From: Rhodospirillaceae bacterium UBA6608
Lineage (GTDB): Bacteria > Pseudomonadota > Alphaproteobacteria > Rhodospirillales_A > Casp-alpha2
Direction: 5' to 3'
NCBI GenBank assembly: GCA_002433335.1
Contig: DJHY01000248.1
Coordinates: forward strand, 1 to 36,222
DNA: 36,222 nt
Shown: positions 24,602 through 36,222 of the stretch, piece after piece
Numbering within the stretch: position 1 is the stretch's first letter
Layout: the number at the start of each line of letters is the position of its first letter
Made by a program: the position numbers and the translations under genes
The notes under the pieces: generated by a model
What the model saw: the letters and a program-made list of their open reading frames with translations, nothing else
Told to the model about the DNA's origin: nothing
Database searches by the model: none

Positions 24602-25645
24602 TCAGTCGAACAGCTTGGCGTAACGGCGCTGCGGACGGTCCTTCCAATGGCCGCGGTGATAGGCATCGCTGGCCAGGAGCGGAATGACGCTGCCCGCTTC
24701 GGCATAGACCATCTGTTCCAAGGCGGTATCGACCTTGCCCCAGGACGAAGCTTCCTTCAGCGTCGAGCTGGAGCAAGCGCCGTCGCGCACGTCGGCCACG
24801 GTGATCTGCACGGCGTATTTGTGCATGTCCACTTCCTTGCCCAGGATTTCGGCGCAAACCACCGTGTCCTGGACGAAGTTCTTGGGCACGCCGCCGCCGA
24901 CCATCAACAGGCCGGAGGTGCCGCCCTTGATCTTGATGTCGGTCAGTTCGCGGAAATCGGCGATGGAATCGATGGTCATGTGGTTGCCCGGGTTGCGAAC
25001 CTGGTGCAGGACCAGGCCGAAACCGGCGCTGGAATCCGTGAACGCGGGGCAGAACACCGGCACGTCGTGCTCGTAAGCCAGCTGAACCAGCGAACCTTCT
25101 TTCTTCGCCTTGCCTTCCGACAGGTAGCGGCCCATCTCGCGGATGAATTCACGCGACGAATAAGGGCGCGGCTCCAGGCTGTCGGCGATTTCACCGATGG
25201 CGTGATCACAAGCCTGCAGCTCTTCCTCATCGATATAGGTGTCGTAGATACGGTCGATATACTGCGAGCGCAGATAGTTGTCGTCGAGATCCGGCGAGCC
25301 CTGATAATGGCGGAAGCCCAGAGCTTCGAAGAAGTCCATGTCGACGATGCTGGCGCCGGTGGAAACCACGGCGTCGATCATGTTGTAGCGGATCAGGTCG
25401 GCATAGACCTTCATGCAGCCGCCGGCCGAGGTCGACCCCGCCAGCGTCAGGAAGATCGTACAGTCCTTGTCGGCCAGCATGTCGTTATAGATGCCGGTCG
25501 CTCGCGCCAGATCGCGCGAGGTAAAGGACATGTGCCCCATGGCGTCGATGATCGGGCGCGCGTCGATCTTGGTGATATCGACGTGTTCGACCGTTTTGCT
25601 CAGCAGGGCCGACTTTTCGTCGGCGATCTTTTCCGAGGTCTTCAT
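24602..25645 (-). CDS. Deoxyhypusine synthase-like enzyme, homospermidine synthase type
   Basis: A 347-residue protein of the deoxyhypusine synthase family. NAD-binding motifs are visible (TLAGSTSAGG at 68-76, VSTGASIVD) and the catalytic Lys304 lies in ASSWGKVD, equivalent to the Lys that carries the aminobutyl intermediate in DHS. Bacteria lack eIF5A, so the bacterial branch transfers the aminobutyl or guanidinobutyl group to a polyamine. Its products are reported to be homospermidine-type compounds, including 1,9-bis(guanidino)-5-aza-nonane from agmatine. The neighbouring agmatinase fits the agmatine route, and the decarboxylase could supply putrescine. The start ATG overlaps the decarboxylase stop (ATGA), so the genes are translationally coupled. 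Confidence 0.88.
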   Translation of the reverse strand: MKTSEKIADEKSALLSKTVEHVDITKIDARPIIDAMGHMSFTSRDLARATGIYNDMLADKDCTIFLTLAGSTSAGGCMKVYADLIRYNMIDAVVSTGASIVDMDFFEALGFRHYQGSPDLDDNYLRSQYIDRIYDTYIDEEELQACDHAIGEIADSLEPRPYSSREFIREMGRYLSEGKAKKEGSLVQLAYEHDVPVFCPAFTDSSAGFGLVLHQVRNPGNHMTIDSIADFRELTDIKIKGGTSGLLMVGGGVPKNFVQDTVVCAEILGKEVDMHKYAVQITVADVRDGACSSSTLKEASSWGKVDTALEQMVYAEAGSVIPLLASDAYHRGHWKDRPQRRYAKLFD

Positions 25646-26859
25646 TTGATCTTCTCCATCAGGACGGTGGCGTTCGCCGGGCTTTTCCGGGACCGGTCGG
25701 CGACCGCCCGTTTGCCGTATGCCGTCAACATGGGCTCGTCAGAGAGAATTGCCATCTCGTCCGAGTGGAAACCGTTGAATTTGGTACGCATGGCGCAGCC
25801 GTAGGCGCCCGTCTGGCCGATTTCGATGAAATCGCCCTCGCGCATGTCCGCCGGCAGGTAGAACGGCCCCTTCATATGGTCCAGGCTATCACAAGTCGGA
25901 CCGTAGAAAGCGAAGGGGATCAGGTCCTCGCCCATCTCGCCCTCGGCGCGGATCGCCTGCACCGGGAACACGAAGTTGAGAACACCCGCGTCGAACAGGC
26001 TGCCATAAGTGCCGTCGTTGATGTACAGGGTATCACCCCGACGCATCTCGACACGCACCAGGGTCGACGACCCTTCGGCGACCAGGGCCCGACCCGGCTC
26101 CGCCCAGATTTCACAGGTATCGGTGACCGGCAGGCTATCGACCGCGGCCCGGATTTCCCGCATGTAGTCTGCCAAGGGCGGCGGCGTCATGTCGGGATAG
26201 ACCGAGGGGAAGCCCCCGCCCACGTCCACGATGTCCAGGATGATCCCCGATTTGTGGATCAGGTCACGGACCATGTGAATGGCGGTGCCATAGGCCGTCG
26301 GCTGCATGCACTGCGAGCCGACGTGGAAGCAGACGCCCAGGCGCGTGGCCACGCGGCGCGCGGCGATCAACAGATCGGGCGCGTCGGCTTGGCTGACGCC
26401 GTATTTGGACGACAACTCCAGCTCCGAATGATGGTTCGGAACAGCCAGGCGAACCAAAAGATTCAGGTCCTTGGCGTTGTCCGTCGATTCGACGATCTTG
26501 ACCAGTTCCTCATGTGAATCCAGGACGAAGTCGCGGACGCCGTACTGGAAATAAGCCAGCCGAATGGCGTCCCGGTTCTTCACCGGGTTCATATAGGACA
26601 TACGGGCGTCGGGAAAACGGCCCGCGATCAGGTCGATCTCCGCCACGGAGGCGACGTCGAAATGCCGGACACCCGCGCCGTAAACCTCGTCCAGGACTTC
26701 CGGCCTGGGGTTGGTCTTGACGGCGTAGAGGATATCGCCGGGGAACTGATCTAGGAAAAACCTAACGGCGCGTCGGACCGCATGCGGCCGTAGACACGTA
26801 ACCGGATTGTTGGGCGCTAGGGTATTAGCCAGCGCACGTGCAGAGGGGAACTTTTCCAT
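25642..26859 (-). CDS. Alanine-racemase-fold PLP decarboxylase (ornithine/lysine/arginine-type)
   Basis: A 405-residue fold III PLP decarboxylase. The PLP Lys is Lys48 in YAVKTNP, HVGSQC is in the barrel, the phosphate-binding loop is VDVGGGFPS, the EPGRALVAEG motif is present, and GPTCDSLD carries the active-site Cys and Asp of ornithine decarboxylase-like enzymes. Most family members make putrescine from ornithine; lysine is also possible. With the two following genes it forms a polyamine operon. The ATG at 26859 has GGGAG about 10-12 bases upstream. The upstream region is AT-rich and unusually structured. Confidence 0.88.
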   Translation of the reverse strand: MEKFPSARALANTLAPNNPVTCLRPHAVRRAVRFFLDQFPGDILYAVKTNPRPEVLDEVYGAGVRHFDVASVAEIDLIAGRFPDARMSYMNPVKNRDAIRLAYFQYGVRDFVLDSHEELVKIVESTDNAKDLNLLVRLAVPNHHSELELSSKYGVSQADAPDLLIAARRVATRLGVCFHVGSQCMQPTAYGTAIHMVRDLIHKSGIILDIVDVGGGFPSVYPDMTPPPLADYMREIRAAVDSLPVTDTCEIWAEPGRALVAEGSSTLVRVEMRRGDTLYINDGTYGSLFDAGVLNFVFPVQAIRAEGEMGEDLIPFAFYGPTCDSLDHMKGPFYLPADMREGDFIEIGQTGAYGCAMRTKFNGFHSDEMAILSDEPMLTAYGKRAVADRSRKSPANATVLMEKIK

Positions 26860-27160
26860 CGCATGGGAAACTCCCGTAACAGCCTCACCAATTCGGCCTC
26901 GCTATTCGGGAGCCCGAGACGCGCGAAATAAAGATGATCGACCCCGCTGTAAAGCATTAATTCTAAAAAAAGTTCGCATCGCCCCATGCCGAAGGGCCCG
27001 AAAAAGCCTTTGTGATAAATTAAGGCAAAATTCGACTCAATTTCACACCCCGTAATAGATTGATAATAAACAATAATCTTAAAATTTTTTCCGGCGACTT
27101 TTGCGCCGGGCCCGACGCGCCCTAAGCCGCACTTTTTGCGCATTTTTTTTGTGACAAATC
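26860..27160 (-). promoter_or_regulatory. AT-rich leader/promoter region of the polyamine operon
   Basis: This stretch differs from the rest of the window by many A and T runs (for example TTTTTTT near 26970, TTTTTTTT near 27147) and by short inverted repeats. On the minus strand GCCTT and AAGGC (27026-27022 with 27010-27006) form a small stem followed by TTTTT at 27001-27005, an attenuator-like element about 150 bases before the decarboxylase start. CCGGCG/CGCCGG at about 27091-27108 is another hairpin. A weak 108-codon frame crosses it on the minus strand but is not convincing. A structured RNA element such as the speF motif, known upstream of alphaproteobacterial decarboxylase genes, is a possibility I cannot verify here. 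Confidence 0.45.
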
Positions 27161-27243
27161 GGTGGAAGACGCTCTGAAATCACCCCGCCGATTCCGGTTT
27201 TTGAGCTTTTTGCCCCCTCCTCACCCGGTGTTAGACTTCCGCC

Positions 27244-27714
27244 ATGTCCGATACACCCTTTATCCGCTGGATCACGCCCCAGACTGCTACCGCCGATACC
27301 CCGGCATTGCTGAGCCTGTTTCGGGAGTTGGCCGCATTCGAGGGCTGGAGCCACCTGCTCTCCGTTTCCGCGGCGGAGCTGACCGCCCGCGCATCGGCCC
27401 AGCCCCCCCGGCTGCAGGCCGTCCTGGCCGAAGCGTCCGGCACCGCCATCGGCTTCGCCACGGTGTTCAATATCCCCTATGCCTATGCCGCCCGCCCGTC
27501 GATGGAGCTGGAAATGCTCTACGTCGCCGAACCCTGGCGGGCGCGCGGCGTGGGCAGGCTGTTGATGACCGCGGTTCTGGACCGCTCCCGGGCCCAGGGC
27601 TGCGAGCGGGTGGAATGGAACGTCCTGGCAGACAACGCCCGAGCCCAGGCGTTCTACGAGACCTTCGGTGCGTCGGAAAAGGCCGGATGGCGGCGCTGGG
27701 GCGTGACGCTTTAA
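27244..27714 (+). CDS. GNAT family N-acetyltransferase
   Basis: A 156-residue acetyltransferase with the coenzyme A motif RARGVGRLLM (R99, G102, G104) preceded by the strand LEMLYV and followed by WNVLADNARAQAFYETFGA, the classic N-x-x-A-x-x-F-Y-x-x-x-G-A end of the domain. Such proteins acetylate amines including polyamines, aminoglycosides or amino acids. Its position divergent from the polyamine operon makes a polyamine substrate possible, but nothing in the sequence proves it. There is no clear ribosome binding site before the ATG. It converges on ligA with a 10-bp gap. Confidence 0.88.
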   Translation: MSDTPFIRWITPQTATADTPALLSLFRELAAFEGWSHLLSVSAAELTARASAQPPRLQAVLAEASGTAIGFATVFNIPYAYAARPSMELEMLYVAEPWRARGVGRLLMTAVLDRSRAQGCERVEWNVLADNARAQAFYETFGASEKAGWRRWGVTL

Positions 27715-27724
27715 GGCGCGTTGC

Positions 27725-31539
<3,815 letters not shown>

Positions 31540-31552
31540 GGCGAATTCAGGC

Positions 31553-32401
31553 CTACCAGAATTTGAGGCTGTCGTACCAGGCCTTCTCGTCTTCCACCTG
31601 GGGACGGACATGTTCGCCCGTCAGCATTTCATAGGAATCCATGTACCACTCGCTGCCCGGGAAGTTATGACCCAGGACCGATGCCGTCTTGCGCGCTTCA
31701 TCGGTCAGACCAAGGGCCAGATAGGCCTCGGTCAGGCGATGCAGCGCTTCGGGCACGTGGGTCGTGGTCTGATACTTATCGACCACGGTGCGGAAGCGAT
31801 TGATGGCCGCAAGGTATTGATGCTGGTTGTGATAATACCGCCCGATTTCCATCTCCTTGCCGGCAAGATGGTCATAGGTCAGTTCCAGCTTGAACTTGGC
31901 GTCGCGGGCGAACTTGCTTTCCGGGAAGCGGGTGACGACTTCCTTCAGGCTTTCCAGGGCCAGCGATGTCATCCGCTGATCCCGGGTCACGTCCGAGATC
32001 TGTTCGTAATAAGCCAAGCCCTTCAGATAATAGGCATAGCCCACATCCTTATGGGTCGGGTGCAGTTCGATAAACCGGTCCAGGGCCGCGATGGCTTCCT
32101 GATAGTTGTTCGATTTGTAATAGCCGTAGGCGGCCATGATCTGGGCCTTGGTCGCCCAGACAGAATACGGATGCTGGCGTTCAACTTCTTCGAAGGTCAG
32201 GGCCGCGTCGGCAAACTTTCGCCCCGTCATCTGATCGACGCCGCGGTTGTACAACTCGTCCACCGGACGCTCGACATAGACGGGCTTGTCTTCTTCGAAG
32301 ATCGAGCAGGCAGACAGGCTCAAGGCCAGCGCCAGAGCGGGGACAAGGTGTTTGATCCGGTCGGACATGCTCATCGGCGGGTGATCTGCTTCGTCAGCCA
32401 T
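31553..32401 (-). CDS. bamD: Outer membrane protein assembly lipoprotein BamD
   Basis: A 282-residue lipoprotein of the BAM complex, which inserts beta-barrel proteins in the outer membrane. The signal peptide ends in the lipobox LSAC (Cys about 32), followed by TPR-like repeats (YNRGVDQMTGRKFADAALTFEEVERQHPYS, then YQEAIAALDRFIELHPTHKD, and others). The length is normal. The start at 32401 has GAGG 9 bases upstream; ATGs at 32374 and 32368 would shorten the signal peptide but lack a ribosome binding site. A longer frame to 32485 is not supported. It precedes recN closely. Confidence 0.94.
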   Translation of the reverse strand: MADEADHPPMSMSDRIKHLVPALALALSLSACSIFEEDKPVYVERPVDELYNRGVDQMTGRKFADAALTFEEVERQHPYSVWATKAQIMAAYGYYKSNNYQEAIAALDRFIELHPTHKDVGYAYYLKGLAYYEQISDVTRDQRMTSLALESLKEVVTRFPESKFARDAKFKLELTYDHLAGKEMEIGRYYHNQHQYLAAINRFRTVVDKYQTTTHVPEALHRLTEAYLALGLTDEARKTASVLGHNFPGSEWYMDSYEMLTGEHVRPQVEDEKAWYDSLKFW

Positions 32402-32416
32402 TGAATACTGCCTCGG

Positions 32417-32431
32417 CACGGGTGACCCGTG
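32417..32431. promoter_or_regulatory. Palindrome in the leader of bamD
   Basis: CACGGGT-G-ACCCGTG is a perfect 7-bp inverted repeat around one G, 15 bp upstream of the bamD start and overlapping its leader. It could be an operator or a small RNA hairpin near the ribosome binding site. Confidence 0.4.
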
Positions 32432-32545
32432 GGGCTTTGTGCGCCGGGAATATACCATGCGGTAAAGCCATTTCAAAAAGGCCAAATCGGCTCTTTTTTA
32501 GGATTTGGCACGGATTGCCCGAATAGCAAGCCCTGGGCTGGACGC

Positions 32546-32568
32546 AAAAACGGCGCCCATCGGCGCCG
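32546..32568 (-). terminator. Rho-independent terminator of lpxC
   Basis: On the minus strand CGGCGCC and GGCGCCG (32568-32562 with 32557-32551) form a 7-bp GC stem with a GATG loop, followed by TTTTTGCG. It lies about 25 bp beyond the lpxC stop. Confidence 0.9.
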
Positions 32569-32593
32569 CTGCATTCCCAACTAGGCTTTTCGC

Positions 32594-33568
32594 TTAGACC
32601 AGGGCCGGTTCGGCCTTGATCCCGCCGTCCATCGCGGTCTTCGATTCGTCACCGCGCAGGATGTCGTAGCACCAGGCATCGGGATCGGCGAACAGCTTGT
32701 GCAACAGCGCGTTGTTGATCGCATGGCCGGCCCGCTCGGCACGGTAGGCGCCAATGATCTGGCTTCCCGCCAAGTACAGGTCGCCCACGGCGTCCAGCGC
32801 CTTGTGGCGGACGAATTCGTCGTCATGGCGCAGACCGCCGTCGTTCAGCACCTTGTCGCCGTCGATGACGATGGCGTTGTCCAGGGAACCGCCACGGGCC
32901 AAACCGGCTTTGCGCATGGCTTCGACCTCGTGCATGAAGCCGAAGGTCCGGGCATTGGCCAGTTCCTTGCAGAACGTGCCGTTGACCACGCCCAGGCTGA
33001 GATGCTGGCGGCGGATGGCTTCGCTCTGGAATTCGATTTCGAAGTCGACCGAGAACACCGGCGACGGCGACAGTTCGGCGCGGCCATGGTCCGTTTCCAC
33101 GGCAACCGGCTTCAACACGCGAATGACGCGGCGGGCGGCGGAAAGCTCGACCACACCAGCGGCGCGGATCAGGTCGACGAACTGCTGCGAGCTGCCGTCC
33201 ATGACCGGAACTTCCGGTCCGTCCAGCTCGATCCGGGCGTTGTCGATACCGCAACCGGCCAGGGCCGCCATCAGATGTTCGACCGTGCCGACCGAAACAC
33301 CGTGATCGTTGGCGACCGCCGAACACAGGCGCGTATCGGCGACGCGGTCCCAGCGGGCCGCGACTTCGGCTTCGCCTTCGGCGACATCGGTGCGGAGAAA
33401 ATGAATGCCGTAATCGGCGGGGGCGGGGTGCAGAACCATGTTCACCGGAGCGCCGGAATGCAGGCCGATCCCCGTCAGGGTCACCGCTTCCTTGAGGGTG
33501 CGCTGACGAACGGCATCCTTGGCTGCGGTTTTCGGCTGGTCTTTCTGGCCGGCGGTGTTCAAACCCAT
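32594..33568 (-). CDS. lpxC: UDP-3-O-acyl-N-acetylglucosamine deacetylase
   Basis: A 324-residue Zn2+ enzyme that performs the committed step of lipid A synthesis. Zinc ligands are His98 ([10 protein letters not shown]), His255 and Asp259 ([15 protein letters not shown]). The acid/base residues are Glu97 and His282 ([12 protein letters not shown]). A short Lys-rich N-terminal extension (about 20 residues) precedes the usual start of the family. It is downstream of ftsZ on the same strand, the usual alphaproteobacterial order. GGGGA lies 6 bases before the ATG. Ends at its own terminator. Confidence 0.97.
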   Translation of the reverse strand: MGLNTAGQKDQPKTAAKDAVRQRTLKEAVTLTGIGLHSGAPVNMVLHPAPADYGIHFLRTDVAEGEAEVAARWDRVADTRLCSAVANDHGVSVGTVEHLMAALAGCGIDNARIELDGPEVPVMDGSSQQFVDLIRAAGVVELSAARRVIRVLKPVAVETDHGRAELSPSPVFSVDFEIEFQSEAIRRQHLSLGVVNGTFCKELANARTFGFMHEVEAMRKAGLARGGSLDNAIVIDGDKVLNDGGLRHDDEFVRHKALDAVGDLYLAGSQIIGAYRAERAGHAINNALLHKLFADPDAWCYDILRGDESKTAMDGGIKAEPALV

Positions 33569-33668
33569 AAGGTTCCCCGTTTATGTTCCGTTTCCCCCCC
33601 GGGTTTTCCGGGCAGGAACGCTTCTTCTATAACCCTCGTTCCCGACACAACCGCCGGAAAATGAAGAA

Positions 33669-33701
33669 ATCCCAGGTATCTGCATAAACAGAACCTGGGA
33701 T
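33669..33701 (-). terminator. Long hairpin between ftsZ and lpxC
   Basis: ATCCCAGGT at 33669-33677 pairs with ACCTGGGAT at 33693-33701, and inner bases TCTG/CAGA extend the stem past a single bulge. On the minus strand TTCTTCATTTT follows, a moderate U-run. It is probably the ftsZ terminator or attenuator separating ftsZ from lpxC; it also lies in the lpxC leader. A smaller hairpin (ACGGCG/CGCCGT, 33733-33747) lies directly after the ftsZ stop. Confidence 0.65.
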
Positions 33702-33751
33702 CCCCTCAAATCACTATTTGTTTCCGAATGTTACGGCGTTCCGCCGTCCTT

Positions 33752-35596
33752 TCAATTGGCCTGGCGGCGCAGAAAGGCTGGGATATCCAGAAGATCGTCT
33801 TCGGTTTCCGCCGAGGGCAGACGATCCGCCGGATCGACACCGCCCAACGGAGCCTTGGCCGGCGCCGGGGTCGGAGCCGGAGCGACCGTGGCCGCGGCCT
33901 GAACCGGCGCTTGAACCGGGGCCGGAGCAGGCGTGGCAGCAGGCGTATCAACCGCCTGCGGCGTGGCCGTCCGGGACCGGATCAGGGCATCGATGGTGCC
34001 GCGATCCGCCGCTGTGGCTTCAACCGGCGTAGCCGGAGCAGCCGCTGCGGGCTCGGAAACCGTTGATTCCTCGGGCTTTTTGGCCCGACCGGTGCCCGTG
34101 ACACGCTCGAACAGCGACAGACCGCCGCCTTCCTTGCGGCCGCGACGTAGCAGACCACCCGCCTTCGGCGCGTCGTCTTCATCCTGCGCCCCATTGACCA
34201 TGGCGGCGACTTCGAACGGATCGGCGCTCTGCGCCGGACCATCCATCACGTCATCTTCCTCGACCTCGATCGCACGGGGCGGAATGAAGGATTCGACGTT
34301 GCTGGCGCCCGGCATGGCCGCCGGAACGCGCGGCTGAATTTCCGCCGGGGCGGCTTCCACCGTCTCAATCGGGGCTTCGGCTTCCGCCGTCACCGGGGCC
34401 TTATCGGCTTCGGCAACTTCGGCAATCGGCTCGGAAATAGCGGAATCGTCGGTCGATTCGGCCACTTCAGCGTCGATTTTCGGCTCGGACACCGGCTCGT
34501 CGAAGGTCGAAACCACGATCGGCGCTTCGGCCTTGGGCTCTTCCTCGGGCCGGGGGACACGCACCGGAGCGATCCGCTGGGCCTGGTTGAGGATGTTCAT
34601 ATGCGACGGCTGTTCGCCTTCGGCGACTTCCAGACCGGTCGCCACGACCGACACACGCATGGTGCCTTCCATGGACTGATCGAAAGCCGAGCCGATGATG
34701 ATGTAGGCGTCTTCGTCGACTTCGGCGCGAACCCGGTTGGCGGCTTCGTCGACTTCGAACAGGGTCACATCGTCACCACCGGTGATGTTGATGAGCACGC
34801 CCTTGGCGCCCCGCATCGAGGCATCATCCAGCAGCGGGTTGGAGATCGCCGCTTCGGCGGCGTCCAGGGCCCGGCGTTCGCCGGCGGCTTCGCCCGTGCC
34901 CATCATGGCACGGCCCATGCCCTGCATCACCGACTGCACGTCGGCGAAGTCCAGGTTGATCAAGCCCGGCATGACCATCAGGTCGGTGATCGAGCGCACG
35001 CCCGAATACAGAACGTCGTCCGCCATCTTGAAGGCGTCGGCGAAGGTCGTCTTCTCGTTGGCGACGCGGAACAGGTTCTGGTTCGGAATGATGATCAGGG
35101 TATCGACGTAACCGGCGAGTTCGTCCAACCCGGCTTCCGCCAAACGCAGGCGGTGGCTGCCTTCGAACTGGAAGGGCTTGGTCACCACGCCAACGGTCAG
35201 GATGCCGTGCTCGCGCGCGGCCTTGGCGATGACTGGCGCGGCCCCGGTGCCCGTGCCGCCGCCCATACCGGCAGCGATGAACACCATGTTGGAATCCTTC
35301 AGTTCGTCGAGGATTTCACCGATCGATTCCTCGGCGGCGGCGCGGCCGACTTCCGGCTTCGACCCCGCACCCAGGCCCTTGGTGACCCCGGTGCCCAGTT
35401 GAATGCGGCGATCGGCCTTCGACCCTTTGATGGCCTGCGCATCCGTGTTGGCGACGATGAAATCGCAGCCTTCCAGGTTGGCCGCGATCATGTTGTTCAC
35501 GGCATTGCCGCCGGCACCGCCGACGCCGATCACGCTGATCCGAGGCTTCAGCTCGGGCGCGTCGTTCTCTTCAGGTACTGTAATGTTAATGCTCAT
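33752..35596 (-). CDS. ftsZ: Cell division protein FtsZ
   Basis: A 614-residue tubulin homologue that forms the division ring. It has the GTP-binding glycines [14 protein letters not shown], the signature GGGTGTG (112-118), and the T7 synergy loop NLDFADV that supplies catalytic Asp residues. The GTPase domain ends near residue 330. A long disordered linker of about 270 residues follows, rich in Ala, Pro and Glu, which is longer than in E. coli but usual in alphaproteobacteria. The C-terminal peptide [15 protein letters not shown] binds FtsA. Start ATG 35596 has GGAGG 7 bases upstream, so the longer frame to 35665 is not used. It follows ftsA in the division cluster. Confidence 0.97.
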   Translation of the reverse strand: MSINITVPEENDAPELKPRISVIGVGGAGGNAVNNMIAANLEGCDFIVANTDAQAIKGSKADRRIQLGTGVTKGLGAGSKPEVGRAAAEESIGEILDELKDSNMVFIAAGMGGGTGTGAAPVIAKAAREHGILTVGVVTKPFQFEGSHRLRLAEAGLDELAGYVDTLIIIPNQNLFRVANEKTTFADAFKMADDVLYSGVRSITDLMVMPGLINLDFADVQSVMQGMGRAMMGTGEAAGERRALDAAEAAISNPLLDDASMRGAKGVLINITGGDDVTLFEVDEAANRVRAEVDEDAYIIIGSAFDQSMEGTMRVSVVATGLEVAEGEQPSHMNILNQAQRIAPVRVPRPEEEPKAEAPIVVSTFDEPVSEPKIDAEVAESTDDSAISEPIAEVAEADKAPVTAEAEAPIETVEAAPAEIQPRVPAAMPGASNVESFIPPRAIEVEEDDVMDGPAQSADPFEVAAMVNGAQDEDDAPKAGGLLRRGRKEGGGLSLFERVTGTGRAKKPEESTVSEPAAAAPATPVEATAADRGTIDALIRSRTATPQAVDTPAATPAPAPVQAPVQAAATVAPAPTPAPAKAPLGGVDPADRLPSAETEDDLLDIPAFLRRQAN

Positions 35597-35703
35597 TTCA
35601 CTGCCTCCGATGATTACTTCCCGCCTGAATAAATGCAACCGCGACCGGACCCTCCACGGCTGCAATCAGGGGTATTGGTTGAAAACACGTTGTCGTTCCT
35701 CAT

Positions 35704-36222
35704 TCAGAAATTCTCCCGCAGCCACTGCCCGAAACGCCCGAAGGCGCCGCTGCGTTCTTTGATCGGCTGAAAATCGCCCCCAGCCACCTCCAAGGGGTTT
35801 TCGACGGCGTAGCGAATCAACCCGACCGAGGTGGCGAACCCCGGCCCCGAAACCGCCTCTGAAAGCCCCTCAACTCCACGCGGCCGGGCCAGGCGAACCT
35901 GACGGCCGAGCACGTCCCCGGCGAGTTCCGCCAAACCGGACAACTGGCTCGCACCGCCGGTCAGCACCACGCGCTGTCCGATGGTCTTGTCGAAGCCGCT
36001 GGCCGCCAGGCGGTCGCGCACCAATTCCATGATTTCCTCGGCCCGAGGCCGGACGATGCCGACCAGGACCGAGCGCGGCACCTGCGTCTGGGCTGCTTCC
36101 TTGTCTTCGCCGATCAACGGCACCGAGATCATTTCCGCATCATCTGACGGCGACGGAATGACGCAGCCGAACAGGGTCTTCATCCGTTCGGCGCTTTCCA
36201 GCGGCGTCGACAGGCCGCGCGC
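35704..36222 (-). CDS. ftsA: Cell division protein FtsA, C-terminal part (5' end outside window)
   Basis: 172 residues of the actin-like protein that anchors FtsZ to the membrane. The frame stays open to the window edge, starting with ARGLSTPLESAERMKTLFG of domain 2A. The ATPase motif VVLTGGASQLSGL (phosphate 2/adenosine loop) is visible, then the C-terminal amphipathic helix GAFGRFGQWLRENF, which binds the membrane. ftsZ begins 107 bp downstream of its stop, so an additional ftsZ promoter may lie in that gap. Confidence 0.96.
   Translation of the reverse strand, partial: ARGLSTPLESAERMKTLFGCVIPSPSDDAEMISVPLIGEDKEAAQTQVPRSVLVGIVRPRAEEIMELVRDRLAASGFDKTIGQRVVLTGGASQLSGLAELAGDVLGRQVRLARPRGVEGLSEAVSGPGFATSVGLIRYAVENPLEVAGGDFQPIKERSGAFGRFGQWLRENF

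Noticed and set aside
24503..25804. 433-codon plus-strand frame opposite the DHS-like gene
   Set aside because: It is a shadow of the well-supported minus-strand gene, with no domain.
26817..27143. 108-codon minus-strand frame in the polyamine leader
   Set aside because: It has some helix-like patterning but no ribosome site, overlaps the decarboxylase start and lies in a compositionally odd region. Kept only as part of the leader.

Overview
The window is GC-rich, almost fully coding chromosomal DNA from an alphaproteobacterium, most likely a Rhodospirillales-type organism. The evidence is the gene order ftsA-ftsZ-lpxC-bamD-recN-ligA, the order mutY-DUF721-dsbA-smc, a split F0 operon with separate b' and b subunits (atpI-B-E-F'-F) that has no F1 genes attached, DUF2336, TRAP transporters of the TAXI type and a polyamine operon built on a deoxyhypusine-synthase-like enzyme. 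I see no prophage, insertion sequence, CRISPR array or clear horizontally acquired island. This is mostly core genome with a few accessory cassettes.

Layout, left to right. 1-92: the 3' end of a tRNA (probably Pro) and its terminator. 240-986: a lipoprotein. 1128-1395: an unannotated 34-residue membrane miniprotein on the minus strand behind a perfect FNR/FixK box, next to short tandem repeats and a DnaA-box-like inverted pair. 1494-2729: a membrane-anchored DctP-type binding protein. 2753-3907: DUF2336. 4128-4541: cytochrome c. 4632-11616: a minus-strand transport block holding a class III aminotransferase, two TAXI binding proteins, one fused TRAP permease and a UspA protein. 11744-15035: apt, then a tight three-gene cassette of two acetyltransferase-like proteins and a GINT1-type beta-propeller protein. 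15040-20939: mutY (minus) and, divergently, a DciA-like protein, a DsbA-like thiol oxidoreductase and SMC. 21007-23583: the F0 ATP synthase operon, closed by a strong terminator. 23686-26859: the polyamine operon (decarboxylase, deoxyhypusine-synthase-like enzyme, agmatinase) behind an unusual AT-rich leader. 27244-27714: a GNAT acetyltransferase. 27725-36222: ligA, recN, bamD, lpxC, ftsZ and the 3' part of ftsA, all on the minus strand.

Functionally, the two TAXI proteins probably feed one permease, with the UspA protein as a possible partner of it. The three polyamine genes overlap or nearly abut and fit an agmatine/putrescine route to homospermidine. The ftsA-ligA stretch is the 3' end of the division and cell-wall cluster joined to envelope and DNA repair genes. 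The least explained elements are the FNR-box miniprotein, the acetyltransferase/GINT1 cassette and the AT-rich leader of the polyamine operon. All calls rest on reading the sequence and family knowledge; no database search was run.
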